A stretch of 64,000 nt of DNA from Granulosicoccus antarcticus IMCC3135 (GCF_002215215.1 NZ_CP018632.1:2104501-2168500); one strand, 5' to 3'. Positions 53,386-63,074 are shown, counted from the stretch's first letter. Notes: generated by a model from the sequence alone, not told the origin. Made by a program: numbers and translations.

Positions 53386-54878
53386 GAACTGAGTTCCGGT
53401 CTTTTTGTGTGCCGACGACGGGCAATATGCCCCATGATCAGCGGCCATAATAGAGTGAGAAGAGCAACCATCAGAAATGACATGGCATAGGGGCGGCCCA
53501 GAATTTCTGCGACATTGCCATCGGACATCATCAGGGAGCCGCGCAATTGCTCTTCGGCAATGGGGCTCAGTACGAAACCGATGACAAATGGCCCGAGCGG
53601 TACCTTGGCCAACTCCAGGCCGAGGCCGATGATGCCAAAGGCGATCATGACCCAGACATCGGTGAAGTTGTTGTTGACGGCGTAGGAGCCGACGACGCAG
53701 AACACAAGAATGGTGCTGAGCAACCAGGCGCGCGGCACTTGGGAGATGGCGGCGATGTAGCGCACTGCATTCCACATCAGGAACAGCATGATGATATTGG
53801 CAAGCAGATAAGCGGCAATAATGCCGTAGGCTACTTCCGGGGCGTTCTGAAAAAGCAGGGGCCCGGGTTGCAGACTGTGAATCGTCAGAGCACCGATCAG
53901 GATCGCCTCCGTGACACTGCCGGGAATACCCATGGTTATCAACGGAATGAGAGCACCGCCAATGGAGGCGTTGTTGGCTGTTTCTCCGGCAACCACACCG
54001 GGTTCGTGACCGGTGCCGAACTTCTCTGGTGTGCGTGACAGCTGGCGAGTCGTGGTGTACGAGACGAGAGCGGCGATATTGGCACCAATGCCTGGTAACA
54101 GGCCAATCCAAGTGCCGATGACGGAGGAGCGCAGCATGTTCGGACCGAAGTTTTTCAGATCCTTCATCTGTAAGGGCAACTTCTTTTTGGGAAGATTGAT
54201 CGGTTTCGGTGCCTGGATGGGAGCTGCGGATTCGCGCAGTATCTGACTGATCGCAAATGCGCCGATCAGTACGGGTAGCAGACCGAAACCAGAGAGCAGT
54301 GCATCCAGGTCGAATGTCAGGCGAGCGCGTCCGATCGAGTTGTCGATACCCGGCATCGCAAAGGCCATTCCGAGAGCTGCCGCCATCAGACCCTTTACCA
54401 GAGAGCCTTGCGTCAGCGATGCCAGCATCACCAGTGCCATCATGACCAGTGCGAAGTATTCCCAGGGGCCGAACTGCAAGGCGAACTTTGCCAGAGTGGG
54501 TGACATGCCTGCCAGGAAGATCCAGGAAATGATGCCGCCCACCACCGATGCCATGATACCCAGTGCCAATGCGCGCTCGGGCTGGCCGTTCTGGGCCATC
54601 GGGTAGCCGTCAAACGTGGTGACGATGGAGGCGGGTGTGCCAGGCATGCGTAGCAGAATGGCCGTGATCAGGCCGCCGGATATGCCGCCGACATATTGAC
54701 CGATCAACAGCGTAATGGCGTTGACCGAATCCATATGGAAGGTCAGCGGTAGTGTCAGAGCAATCAGCATCGAGGCTGTTAGACCAGGTATGGCACCGAC
54801 TACGATTCCCAGTGCCGTTCCCAGAAACAGGAACAGCAGATTGTCAATCTGGAACAGAGTGATGAAGGCGTCAAGCAT
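53382..54878 (-). CDS. Tripartite tricarboxylate transporter, TctA permease
   Basis: A 498-residue protein with about 12 membrane segments. GIVVGAIPGLTASMLIALTL near 23-42, the two repeats with GGIISWIFLAG and GTGHEPGVVAGETANNASIG near 283-302 and ALIPLITMGIPGSVTEAILI are the TctA signature. It imports a carboxylate captured by TctC. Coupled by overlap to gntR. Confidence 0.94.
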   Translation of the reverse strand: MLDAFITLFQIDNLLFLFLGTALGIVVGAIPGLTASMLIALTLPLTFHMDSVNAITLLIGQYVGGISGGLITAILLRMPGTPASIVTTFDGYPMAQNGQPERALALGIMASVVGGIISWIFLAGMSPTLAKFALQFGPWEYFALVMMALVMLASLTQGSLVKGLMAAALGMAFAMPGIDNSIGRARLTFDLDALLSGFGLLPVLIGAFAISQILRESAAPIQAPKPINLPKKKLPLQMKDLKNFGPNMLRSSVIGTWIGLLPGIGANIAALVSYTTTRQLSRTPEKFGTGHEPGVVAGETANNASIGGALIPLITMGIPGSVTEAILIGALTIHSLQPGPLLFQNAPEVAYGIIAAYLLANIIMLFLMWNAVRYIAAISQVPRAWLLSTILVFCVVGSYAVNNNFTDVWVMIAFGIIGLGLELAKVPLGPFVIGFVLSPIAEEQLRGSLMMSDGNVAEILGRPYAMSFLMVALLTLLWPLIMGHIARRRHTKRPELSS

Positions 54879-54907
54879 GTTCTGAGGTCCGTAGGAAATT
54901 CATGGTG

Positions 54908-55432
54908 TCAGCCGAGATCCACATACAGAAAGCGTGTCATGACCATATAGAGGGCCGCACCCAGTAGCAGGCCAAACAAGGCAAATTTCCATGATGCCTG
55001 CCGTCGCTGGTGTGACAAGACTGTTCCGACAATCGTCACGAAAGCGGCTGTGACGGGAATGAAGGGCCACTGCAGAATATCCAGTGCAAACACATAGGTG
55101 ATCAGCGTTGCGAAAATGCAGAGGCCGCGCAATTGACCACTGAATGGGGATTCTTCAGCATCGACACCGGACGGTTTGCCAGGCGGAGTATCCGTTGCAG
55201 ATGAATCACAATCGTTGTTTTGCGATGTGTATCGGAGTTGTCGTATTGCTTTGACGGCGATGATCAATGCAAAGAAAATAAGCAAACCGCCGAGGATTCT
55301 TGGCAGAGCTGCTGAGCCCATGGGTTCGAAACGGGGTGGGGGTAGTGTCGAGGCCCCGACAAACAGTAGCCCGGCGCCCGTCAGAACGGCAAGCACCAGG
55401 GCCAGGTCCACCCATGCAGGATGCAGACGCAT
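54908..55432 (-). CDS. Tripartite tricarboxylate transporter, TctB subunit
   Basis: A 174-residue protein with four membrane segments (near 8-28, 40-60, 100-118, 125-170). It has the size, topology and position (between tctC and tctA) of TctB, a poorly conserved subunit. Its ATG follows the tctC stop directly. Confidence 0.88.
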   Translation of the reverse strand: MRLHPAWVDLALVLAVLTGAGLLFVGASTLPPPRFEPMGSAALPRILGGLLIFFALIIAVKAIRQLRYTSQNNDCDSSATDTPPGKPSGVDAEESPFSGQLRGLCIFATLITYVFALDILQWPFIPVTAAFVTIVGTVLSHQRRQASWKFALFGLLLGAALYMVMTRFLYVDLG

Positions 55433-56452
55433 TTACTTAATGCTATCCGCAACAGGCTTCAGCGCATTCAGTGTCTTCTGCGCATCGGCCATGGCTGATT
55501 CACCGTCCACCCAGTAGGCTTCCAGCGTGTTTTTCTGGAAGTACTCGATAATTTCAGGATCAGCAATGGCTTTTTCCAATGCTCCTGCCAGCTTGGCAAC
55601 AACATCATCCGGGGTATCAGCCGGTACCAGCCACCAGTTGGGGTTTGCCCAGCTCACATCCAGTCCCAGTTCGCTTGCCGTCGGTACGTCGGGCAGTTCT
55701 GGTAGCCGTTCCCGGCCAAAGTAGACCAATGCCTTCAAGCCTTTGCCTTGGCCGATGAATTCGGAGGCTGCAAACAGGGCTATGTCGGCATTGCCACCGA
55801 GTACCAGGCGCAGGCGGTCGGCACTACTTGGGGCGGTAACATAGCGCGTTTCAAAGCCGGCTTCATTAGCCAGCATGGCACCGACAAAATGAGGAATGGT
55901 GCCGATACCAACCGCTTCCACCAGGCTGCGTGGCTCCGCTTTTAAAGCGTCGATCAACTCTGGCAATGTGTTGTAAGGAGAATCCTCACGCACCACCCAG
56001 ACGGGGCTGCCACCACCGGTATAACCGACGGATTTGAAGTCATCGAGTGTGAAATCACCCAATTGCATGGCAATGGAAATCAATAACTGATGATGCCAAT
56101 GGACAGCGGTGTGGCCATCCGCATCACCACGTCGCATCTGGTTTACAGCATTAGCTCCGGCCCCGCCGTCGGCGTTGAGAACAACCATCGGCTGTGACAG
56201 CCAGCCCTTTTCCTGGATTTTCTCTCCCAGCAGACGGGCCACGGTATCGGTACGGCCACCGGGCTTGAACGGTACGATGACGCGTATTGGTTTGGTTGGG
56301 TAGTTGCCTTCATCCGCCAGCGCAAGTGTTGCAGTGCCGGAGATAGAGGTTGCCAGCAAAGCTCCAGCGGCAACTTTACAAGCGCTTCGGCACGCTCGGC
56401 TCAATACGCTGCGACGTCCTGCCGGGTCGGTTGTTCTTGTCTGTCGAATCAC
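55433..56452 (-). CDS. Tripartite tricarboxylate transporter, TctC binding protein (Bug family)
   Basis: A 339-residue periplasmic protein. The GTG at 56452 has AGGAGAGG ten bases upstream; longer readings carry no signal-like start. A long n-region with RRSV and a hydrophobic core end at LALA near residue 46. The mature part starts YPTKPIRVIVPFKPGGRTDT, the hallmark of Bug-type binding proteins, where the usual GG(x)D motif contacts the ligand. First gene of the unit. Confidence 0.9.
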   Translation of the reverse strand: MIRQTRTTDPAGRRSVLSRACRSACKVAAGALLATSISGTATLALADEGNYPTKPIRVIVPFKPGGRTDTVARLLGEKIQEKGWLSQPMVVLNADGGAGANAVNQMRRGDADGHTAVHWHHQLLISIAMQLGDFTLDDFKSVGYTGGGSPVWVVREDSPYNTLPELIDALKAEPRSLVEAVGIGTIPHFVGAMLANEAGFETRYVTAPSSADRLRLVLGGNADIALFAASEFIGQGKGLKALVYFGRERLPELPDVPTASELGLDVSWANPNWWLVPADTPDDVVAKLAGALEKAIADPEIIEYFQKNTLEAYWVDGESAMADAQKTLNALKPVADSIK

Positions 56453-56664
56453 GGTATGGGTACCTCTCCTCATAGTGGTAGGACCAAAATACCCATTGAT
56501 ATTGCAATTGTCTAGACCAATTTTGTTTTTCTTGAATAAAGTGAGGCCCAATGCAGTATCAGAAACAGATAGGCGTACCGACTGTTCGGAAAATCGCTGG
56601 CTACGGAGGGGAGGAAGGTGAGTGGCAGAACACGACAAAAGAGCAGGGCTGAGCTCCGTCGTCG

Positions 56665-57609
56665 TCATGTCCGATGAGCACAATCGTGATTGATCAGCCT
56701 GCTATGGTCATACATTGGCCATGACTCTACGAAGACAATCGCTGCACGTTTCCATTCACCAGAGTAGGGCGCAACTGCACCATTCTTGTTGCCGTCGATC
56801 CAGAAGCCTCCGTCACCTGCTATTTCAACGAGGCCCACCTGTGTGCCATTGCGCCAGACTTGTCCATTGGGTTCAATGGAGCCTGCATCGTTACCTCGTA
56901 CCCAGACTCTGCCGTCAGTTGTGATCGAGCCAACATCAGTACTTTCAATCACCACAGTTCCCTTGCTCGAAATCGAGCCGATGTAGCTACCACCGTGATA
57001 AAGCTCCTGCTCAATTCCTTGCAGAAATTCAGGTCTTTTGGGACGTTCTTTCTTGGGTGTTTTGGCCAATTCGTCCGCGGTCTGAGTAGCCTCTTTGCGC
57101 ATGATTTGAAAGCGTAGTGCCGCAGATTCAATGAGAGTCGCAGAGTCTTTGAGACTGGTGTCCGTCGTATCGGGAAAGTAGTTGGCAAGCAGTGTCATTT
57201 GCTCGTTGGCGCGAACACCTGCTGCCAATCGATTCTGATTATCGTCACCATTTTCGCCATAGGCAAAGTTGTAGATTCGCATCCGATCATCGTCTGAGAT
57301 GTCGAGTATCATTTCTGCCAGTATGTGAGCATCACGAAGGGTGCTTTGACGGGCGGTGATTTGACCGGAAATTCGATCATTGATTTGTTGCTGAAAATTT
57401 CCAGTTATCCAGCGTTTGACTCGGTTGGCATCTTGTGGGCCTACGGTTCCTGAATCCAGAACTTCAAGATCTGCCTGCAATTGTTCACCACGCAGCAACT
57501 GTAGAGCCTCAGCCCAGGTAGTCAGTTGTTCAGTCGAAGCATCGTCAGCTAGTGACGGTAGGGCATTTGCCTGATATCGAGCAAGAATGTCGTCTGTATT
57601 GCCAATCAT
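56665..57609 (-). CDS. Unknown protein with helical N-terminus and short glycine repeats
   Basis: A 314-residue protein from the ATG at 57609 (an upstream start at 57672 would add a Cys-rich stretch). Residues 1-200 are helical and charged. From about 205 on, short repeats of 10-13 residues recur: IGSISSKGTVVIES, VGSITTDGRVWVRG, AGSIEPNGQVWRNG, VGLVEIAGDGGFWIDG. This looks like a narrow beta-solenoid or bactofilin-like cap. No signal peptide. Function unknown; neighbours give no hint. Confidence 0.6.
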   Translation of the reverse strand: MIGNTDDILARYQANALPSLADDASTEQLTTWAEALQLLRGEQLQADLEVLDSGTVGPQDANRVKRWITGNFQQQINDRISGQITARQSTLRDAHILAEMILDISDDDRMRIYNFAYGENGDDNQNRLAAGVRANEQMTLLANYFPDTTDTSLKDSATLIESAALRFQIMRKEATQTADELAKTPKKERPKRPEFLQGIEQELYHGGSYIGSISSKGTVVIESTDVGSITTDGRVWVRGNDAGSIEPNGQVWRNGTQVGLVEIAGDGGFWIDGNKNGAVAPYSGEWKRAAIVFVESWPMYDHSRLINHDCAHRT

Positions 57610-58037
57610 TAAAATACCACAAGCGCCGCAGCAACTAATTCTGCAGCCCTTGTGGTTTCGTACCTGGGTCATGCAGAAGTGTATCTACCGATTGTTCGAT
57701 GCGCCAGATTCGGACCAGCATCATCAACATGTAGGTAGGACAGCAATTCGCCGGGAATCGCTGTCTTAAAGCAAATCGGTGAAATCCAATATCTCATTAG
57801 ATATTGGATTTTCCGCATTTTCATACCAAACATTAAATGATATGGATAAGTTTCATAGTCTCTTCGACCACTTCAACTGCAGTCAATATATGTTTGTCGA
57901 ATAAATTGAATCAACATGCTTGGCGTCAAGTAACAATTCATACTGGAGCTCAAGATTCTCTTTTAGTGAGCTTCTGGCCGTGTACGAATGCGCCTATTGG
58001 AGATGAACTAATTGCCTGAACTGACTGTGGAGTTAGC
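57610..58037. other. Gap of 428 bp with one strong hairpin
   Basis: No gene seen; short frames on the plus strand lack ribosome sites. It holds the hairpin at 57782-57811 and AT-rich flanks. Confidence 0.45.
57782..57811. terminator. Perfect 13-bp hairpin
   Basis: AAATCCAATATCT (57782-57794) pairs with AGATATTGGATTT (57799-57811) across CATT. The stem is AT-rich. It could stop transcripts from the LacI gene (about 230 bp away) or be a regulatory stem before the unknown gene at 56665. Confidence 0.45.
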
Positions 58038-59045
58038 TCAGGCCGTTGCGCGTCTGATCAGCTCAAACCCCAGATCGACGATCTGTCTGGTGTCGCTGTC
58101 TTCTGAATTCAGAAGAATATCAGCGGCCATCTCGCCGATTCGTTTGCCGGGGAATTCGATGGTCGTGAGGTTCAGTCCGGCGGGTTGAGAGAGTTCAAGG
58201 CCACCGAAGCCGGTCACTGCCAGGTCGGATGGTACATTGATTCCCTTTCTCGCGGCTTCGCACAAAGCGCCCATAGCGAGGGGGTCGCTGACACATATTA
58301 CGGCGTCAAGATCGGGCCAGCGCTCTAGCGCGCTGGAAATTCCCTGCGCGCCGGCTTCCACATCTGAAAGCTCTGGTGAAGGGCTGTCAATGAAAAGTGC
58401 AGCACCAAGTCCTGCTTCCAACAGAACATCCTGATAACCTTCGGCGCGCTGCTGTCCACGCACGTCGCCACTTCGATTTCCGCCGATAAAGGCGATCTTG
58501 CGATGCGAACGAGCAATCAGATATTCCGTGATTGCTCGCCCTGCCAATCGGTTGGAAAACCCCACGACATGGCCAATGGGGTTTTCCGGTAAATCCCAGA
58601 GCTCGACCACGGGGACATTGGAGCGGAGCAACAGCTCTCTCAATTGAGGTGTGTGCTGGGAACTGGTTAGTACCAGTCCATCTGGTCGGCGACTCAGCAG
58701 AGTACGAACAGCCGCATCTTCGAGCTCCGGTGCGTAGTCGGTATTGGCGAGCAACAGCTCGTAGTTTGAACGGCGAAGATTTCGTGACAGTCCTTCGATG
58801 GTCGAAGTAAATACTGAATCGGCGAGCGTGGACACCAGTGCTCCGACGATCTTGCTTCGGCTGGAGGACAAAGCGCCAGCCATTCCGTCCGGCACATAAC
58901 CCAAATCGCGAATCGCATCAAGTACACGTTGACGGGTTTTCTCCGCCACCTTTTCCGGTGTTCGTAGCACGCGAGATACCGTTATTTTCCCCACTTTTGC
59001 TCGAATAGCGACGTCGTGCATTGTTGTCCATTTGTGCTTACTCAT
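58038..59045 (-). CDS. LacI-family transcriptional regulator
   Basis: A 335-residue repressor. Helix-turn-helix TMHDVAIRAKVGKITVSRVL near residues 8-27, hinge DGMAGALSSSRS near 53-64, then the sensor domain with FIGGNRSGDVRGQQRAEGY near 189-207. Divergent from the PhyH-TRAP operon; two identical 18-bp palindromes lie between, 56-96 bp from its start. Hence the likely repressor of that operon. Confidence 0.92.
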   Translation of the reverse strand: MSKHKWTTMHDVAIRAKVGKITVSRVLRTPEKVAEKTRQRVLDAIRDLGYVPDGMAGALSSSRSKIVGALVSTLADSVFTSTIEGLSRNLRRSNYELLLANTDYAPELEDAAVRTLLSRRPDGLVLTSSQHTPQLRELLLRSNVPVVELWDLPENPIGHVVGFSNRLAGRAITEYLIARSHRKIAFIGGNRSGDVRGQQRAEGYQDVLLEAGLGAALFIDSPSPELSDVEAGAQGISSALERWPDLDAVICVSDPLAMGALCEAARKGINVPSDLAVTGFGGLELSQPAGLNLTTIEFPGKRIGEMAADILLNSEDSDTRQIVDLGFELIRRATA

Positions 59046-59100
59046 GCCTGTCGTTCATCAATATATTGTTAAGAATTCCGGAAAGTGTTGACATTCTACC

Positions 59101-59118
59101 AATGGTATCGATACCATT
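59101..59118. promoter_or_regulatory. LacI operator, copy 1
   Basis: AATGGTATCGATACCATT, a perfect 18-bp palindrome with the central CG typical of LacI-family sites. Confidence 0.85.
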
Positions 59119-59123
59119 TGGTC

Positions 59124-59141
59124 AATGGTATCGATACCATT
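59124..59141. promoter_or_regulatory. LacI operator, copy 2
   Basis: Second identical AATGGTATCGATACCATT; 23 bp from centre to centre of the first, about two helix turns. 53 bp before the chosen PhyH start. Confidence 0.85.
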
Positions 59142-59193
59142 ACGAAATCCAGCTGTTATGAGGGCGGTTGGGCCTAAGGTTGAGAGGACACAA

Positions 59194-60087
59194 ATGTTAT
59201 CCAAAGAGCAGATCGAATTCTATTTCGACCAAGGATATCTCTTGGTTGAAGAAGTACTTACACCCGAGGAGCTCGCTACGCTGCAGGAGCTCACGTATGG
59301 GCTGATCGACAAATCTCGAAGCGTTAGCGAAAGCAACGACGTTTATGATCTGGACAAGGGGCATTCTGCAGAGAATCCCAAATTGACGCGTGTGAAGTTA
59401 CCGCACAAGCAGCATCCCTATTTTTGGGAGATTATCAAGAATTCTCGAATGACCGAGGTTCTGCGACAGCTATTGGGTGCAAACGTATTGCTACAGACAT
59501 CCAAACTGAATGCAAAAGCGCCCGGCGGTGGTGCTGCGGTTGAGTGGCATCAGGATTGGGCGTTCTACCCGCATACCAACGACGATATCCTGGCCTTTGG
59601 TGTCCTGTTGGAGGATGTTGGCCCCAAGAACGGCCCACTACAGGTCATTCCCGAGTCGCATAAAGGCCCGATTCTGAGTCATAACAGCGAAAGCGGTGTA
59701 TTTTGCGGCGCTGTTGATCCGAATGACCCTGAGTTCCATCTGGACCAGGCGGTGACCCTGACCGGCAAGGCGGGCAGCATGACTATCCATCATGTTCGCA
59801 CCTTGCATGGTTCGGCACCTAATGTCAGCGATCGAGCGCGCCTGATGCTGTTTTATGAATGCAGTGCTGCCGATGCATGGCCGCTGATGGGAGCAGGCAA
59901 CTACATGCAGCGTCTGCCACAGGCTACGCAGTGGGCTGACGTGCTGGAGCGCCTTGTCACCGGTGAGGCTGTACTGGAGCCTCGGATGGAAAAAGTACCT
60001 GTCCGTCTGCCGCTTCCGCCAGCTTCCGATGTCAGTTCGATCTTTCAACTGCAAAAATCGGGTGGTGCGAAAAGCGCCTTCAACTGA
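59194..60087 (+). CDS. Phytanoyl-CoA dioxygenase (PhyH) family protein
   Basis: A 297-residue Fe(II)/2-oxoglutarate dioxygenase. The iron-binding HQD is at residues 119-121 (EWHQDW) and the distal His and 2-oxoglutarate-binding Arg are in HHVRTLHGSAP and DRARLMLFYE near 215-235. The ATG at 59194 has GAGAGG upstream; a start at 59125 would lie inside the second operator. First gene of a TRAP operon, so it probably hydroxylates the imported compound or its product (inference). Confidence 0.9.
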   Translation: MLSKEQIEFYFDQGYLLVEEVLTPEELATLQELTYGLIDKSRSVSESNDVYDLDKGHSAENPKLTRVKLPHKQHPYFWEIIKNSRMTEVLRQLLGANVLLQTSKLNAKAPGGGAAVEWHQDWAFYPHTNDDILAFGVLLEDVGPKNGPLQVIPESHKGPILSHNSESGVFCGAVDPNDPEFHLDQAVTLTGKAGSMTIHHVRTLHGSAPNVSDRARLMLFYECSAADAWPLMGAGNYMQRLPQATQWADVLERLVTGEAVLEPRMEKVPVRLPLPPASDVSSIFQLQKSGGAKSAFN

Positions 60088-60177
60088 TTTCCCGATCAAG
60101 TGCGGCCAGTCGCCAGAAGAGCGGCAGCCGCATGACAGAAGTGTCTGACCACACCACTATCCACCACGGAGATAACC

Positions 60178-61167
60178 ATGATGAATTTCAGAGTACTGGG
60201 TGCAGCAGCTGCATTGGGCCTTTTTTCATTCACTGCACAGGCTGATCAGATTGAACTGCACGGCGCGTCGCAGTTTGATGACAACCACCCCTACACCAAG
60301 GCCTTGTCGAAATTTGCAGAACTGCTGGATACGTATTACGAAGGCGAGCACGAACTGAGTTTCGTGCTGCACAAGAGTTTCGAACTCGGCAACGAAAAAG
60401 ACTATGTCGGGTTCATGAATCAGGGGATCTCGGTGGATTACGCTATCGTGTCGCCATCGCATATGTCCACTTTTTCGCGAGCTGTAACCATCGCTGATAT
60501 GCCTTTTCTGTTCCGCGATGTGCCTCATTTTGAAGCGTCTATTGCAGCCGATGTCTTCGCCCCGTTGGAAGAAGAGTTGAAAAACAAGGCAGGTCTGCTT
60601 CTACTGGGTTATGGCGGAGGGGAGAAAAGACACCTCTTTGGCACCAAGGATTTGGGATCCATGGAAAAGCTGAAAGGCTTTCGCATGCGAGTTCAGGGTT
60701 CGCCCATCCAGACGCGTATCTTCAGCGCCATTGGTGCTGCACCGCAGGTGATTGCCGGTGGAGAAGTCTACAGTGCTATCCAGACCGGCGTGATTGATGG
60801 TGGAGAAAATTCCGCCACTACGTTCGAATCATTGAAATGGTATGAGGTCGGACCCGAAGTCACGCTGACGACTGTGGCCATTACCGTGCGCCCGCTGGTC
60901 TTCTCCGGCAAGCGCTTCAATGAATTTGATGAAGAAGTTCAGCAAGCGATTGTCAAAGCGGGAGCAGAGGCCATGGCCTATGAGCGCGCCCTGGAAATCA
61001 ATGGGGACGACGCTAAGCTGCAGCAGCTTGTTGATGAAGAAAAACTGAGGACACACCCTTTCGAGGATCGTGCTGCCATGGTCGCTCTTGCTGAGCCGAT
61101 TAAGATCGAATGGGCCGCCGAAATAGGTGCCACCTCAATTCTCGAAGCAATAAACGCGGTCAAGTGA
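60178..61167 (+). CDS. TRAP transporter solute-binding protein, DctP type
   Basis: A 329-residue periplasmic protein; signal peptide ends FTAQADQ near residue 22. Core LKGFRMRVQGSPIQTRIFSA near 165-185 with the ligand-binding Arg, then GEVYSAIQTGVIDGGENSAT. GGAG ribosome site before the ATG. 90 bp after phyH. Confidence 0.93.
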   Translation: MMNFRVLGAAAALGLFSFTAQADQIELHGASQFDDNHPYTKALSKFAELLDTYYEGEHELSFVLHKSFELGNEKDYVGFMNQGISVDYAIVSPSHMSTFSRAVTIADMPFLFRDVPHFEASIAADVFAPLEEELKNKAGLLLLGYGGGEKRHLFGTKDLGSMEKLKGFRMRVQGSPIQTRIFSAIGAAPQVIAGGEVYSAIQTGVIDGGENSATTFESLKWYEVGPEVTLTTVAITVRPLVFSGKRFNEFDEEVQQAIVKAGAEAMAYERALEINGDDAKLQQLVDEEKLRTHPFEDRAAMVALAEPIKIEWAAEIGATSILEAINAVK

Positions 61168-61259
61168 TCCGTTGTTGTTCACGTGTGGCCGTATACGGGC
61201 CGCATGTGAGCAGTCCTTCGAAAACCAACACAAGCACATACCTGGAGGAAGGGAATCAC

Positions 61260-61748
61260 ATGCGATTCGTACTTGATTGGTATTACCGCATCTTGCAGTT
61301 TGCACTTACAACCATGCTTGTATTGTTGTTGGTGCCTGTCAGCATGCAGATTCTGGCGCGCTTCAGCGAATTCGTGCCGCGCTACATCTGGACCGAAGAA
61401 GTTTCCCGGTTTGCCTTTATCTGGATAATCATGTTGGGTGCAGTTGTTGCCATTCGAGATAAATCACATCTTGTTGTGGATGTGTTGCCGAAAATGCGCC
61501 CTGGAATCGAGAAGTGTCTGACAGTGCTGACATTGACAGCGATGTTCGTAGCGGGTTGTTTCTTTACCTATGGCGGTTATCATTTTTCTCGTTTCGGTGC
61601 ACTTCAGCACTCCGAGCTGGCCGGACTTCCAATGCTTGCCATCTACATCGCCTGGCCCTTCATGGGGGTAAGCTGGTTGGTCTTCACCATCGAACAGATT
61701 CACGATCACGTCACTGATAACAAGGAATGCAGACATGGGACCGTTTGA
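61260..61748 (+). CDS. TRAP transporter small permease, DctQ type
   Basis: A 162-residue four-segment membrane protein with IWTEEVSRFAFIWIIMLGAV near 44-63. The ATG at 61260 (AGGAAGG upstream) is chosen; longer frames overlap dctP. It overlaps dctM by 14 bases. Confidence 0.9.
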   Translation: MRFVLDWYYRILQFALTTMLVLLLVPVSMQILARFSEFVPRYIWTEEVSRFAFIWIIMLGAVVAIRDKSHLVVDVLPKMRPGIEKCLTVLTLTAMFVAGCFFTYGGYHFSRFGALQHSELAGLPMLAIYIAWPFMGVSWLVFTIEQIHDHVTDNKECRHGTV

Positions 61749-63036
61749 AGCAAGTATTCTGCTGTTTTCCGTCTTCCTTCTGCTGGTCGCGATACGTGTG
61801 CCAGTGTCGGTGGCGCTAGGTCTGGCAACCTTGCCGGTTTTCATTCTGCATGATCGGCTGACAATATCGCTCCTGTTTACGGAGATGTTCAAGGCTTACA
61901 ACTCCTTTCTATTATTGTCGGTGCCGTTTTTCCTGCTGGCTGCGAATTTGATGAATGCAGCGGGGATAACCGATCGTATGATACGGCTGTGCCGGGCGCT
62001 TGTCGGTTGGATGCCAGGCGGCCTTGGGCACGTCAATGTATCAGTTTCCATGCTGTTTGCAGGGATATCGGGATCGTCTACTGCGGATGCCGCGGGTATT
62101 GGATCATTGATGATTCCCGCCATGGAAAAGGAAGGGTATGACACCTCTGTATCCGTTGCGATTACTTCCTGTTCATCGGTAATGGGCGTCATCATTCCTC
62201 CGTCCGTGTTGATGATCATCTGGGGTGGCGTGATGTCGGTTTCCATCGGATCATTGTTTCTGGCAGGCGTTGTTCCCGGCATTCTGATAGGTGGCTCGAT
62301 GATGGTTGCCGTCTATCTTTATGCCCTGAAACGAGGCTATCCTCGCTATGCGTTCCCCAGCATGCGCGAACTGTCAGCGGCCTTTGCGTCAGCGTTCTTC
62401 GCACTGACGACACCAGTGGTCATTGTGGGAGGTATCGTCGCCGGATTTTTTACGCCTACCGAGGCCTCTGTCGTGGCAGTGCTTTACTCAATGCTACTCG
62501 GGCTATTTGTCTATCGAAGTCTGACGTTTCGTGAGTTGCCGAAAGTCTTTTATGATAGTGCACGGTTCGCCGCGATAGCCCTTTTTGCCGTCGGGACGGC
62601 TTCGGCGTTTTCTTTCCTGCTCGCCTATTTTCAGGTGCCGAAATCGCTAGTAGTCTTGTTCGCGGACATGCAGCTCGGACCGATTGCAACAGCGCTGATA
62701 GTCGTGGCGTGTTTCCTGGTCATCGGCATGTTCATTGACGCTATTCCCGCGATTATCATATTGGGTACGGTGCTCTGGCCAGTTGCAGAAACCTCGGGTA
62801 TGCATCCCATTCACTTTGCCATTCTGGGGGTGGTCTCTCTGGCTTTTGGGCTGGTGACGCCGCCCTATGGTTTGTGTTTGATGATTGCGTGCTCCATCGG
62901 AAAAATACGCGTTATCGACGCGCTGCGTGACACGTTGATAATTCTCGCTCCGATGCTGTTCATATTACTGTTGATCGCAGTACTGCCTGATCTGATCCTG
63001 TGGCTGCCACGACTTCTGATGCCAAAATTCATGTGA
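61735..63036 (+). CDS. TRAP transporter large permease, DctM type
   Basis: A 433-residue protein with about 12 membrane segments. Family blocks GISGSSTADAAGIGSLMIPA near 103-122, SSVMGVIIPPSVLMIIWGG near 144-162 and LAFGLVTPPYGLCLMIACS near 365-383. AAGGA ribosome site inside dctQ. Completes the DctPQM system of this operon. Confidence 0.94.
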   Translation: MGPFEASILLFSVFLLLVAIRVPVSVALGLATLPVFILHDRLTISLLFTEMFKAYNSFLLLSVPFFLLAANLMNAAGITDRMIRLCRALVGWMPGGLGHVNVSVSMLFAGISGSSTADAAGIGSLMIPAMEKEGYDTSVSVAITSCSSVMGVIIPPSVLMIIWGGVMSVSIGSLFLAGVVPGILIGGSMMVAVYLYALKRGYPRYAFPSMRELSAAFASAFFALTTPVVIVGGIVAGFFTPTEASVVAVLYSMLLGLFVYRSLTFRELPKVFYDSARFAAIALFAVGTASAFSFLLAYFQVPKSLVVLFADMQLGPIATALIVVACFLVIGMFIDAIPAIIILGTVLWPVAETSGMHPIHFAILGVVSLAFGLVTPPYGLCLMIACSIGKIRVIDALRDTLIILAPMLFILLLIAVLPDLILWLPRLLMPKFM

Positions 63037-63074
63037 TGAAACGCCGTCAAATTCCTTCGACAATGGAAAAAATC

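Noticed and set aside
53386-54111. N-terminal extension of the GntR regulator
   Set aside because: Overlaps tctA in another frame and has no family pattern; the ATG at 53385 in the ATGA overlap is the natural start.
57837-58019. 60-codon frame in the gap before the LacI gene
   Set aside because: No ribosome site, no hydrophobic or family pattern, unusual composition.
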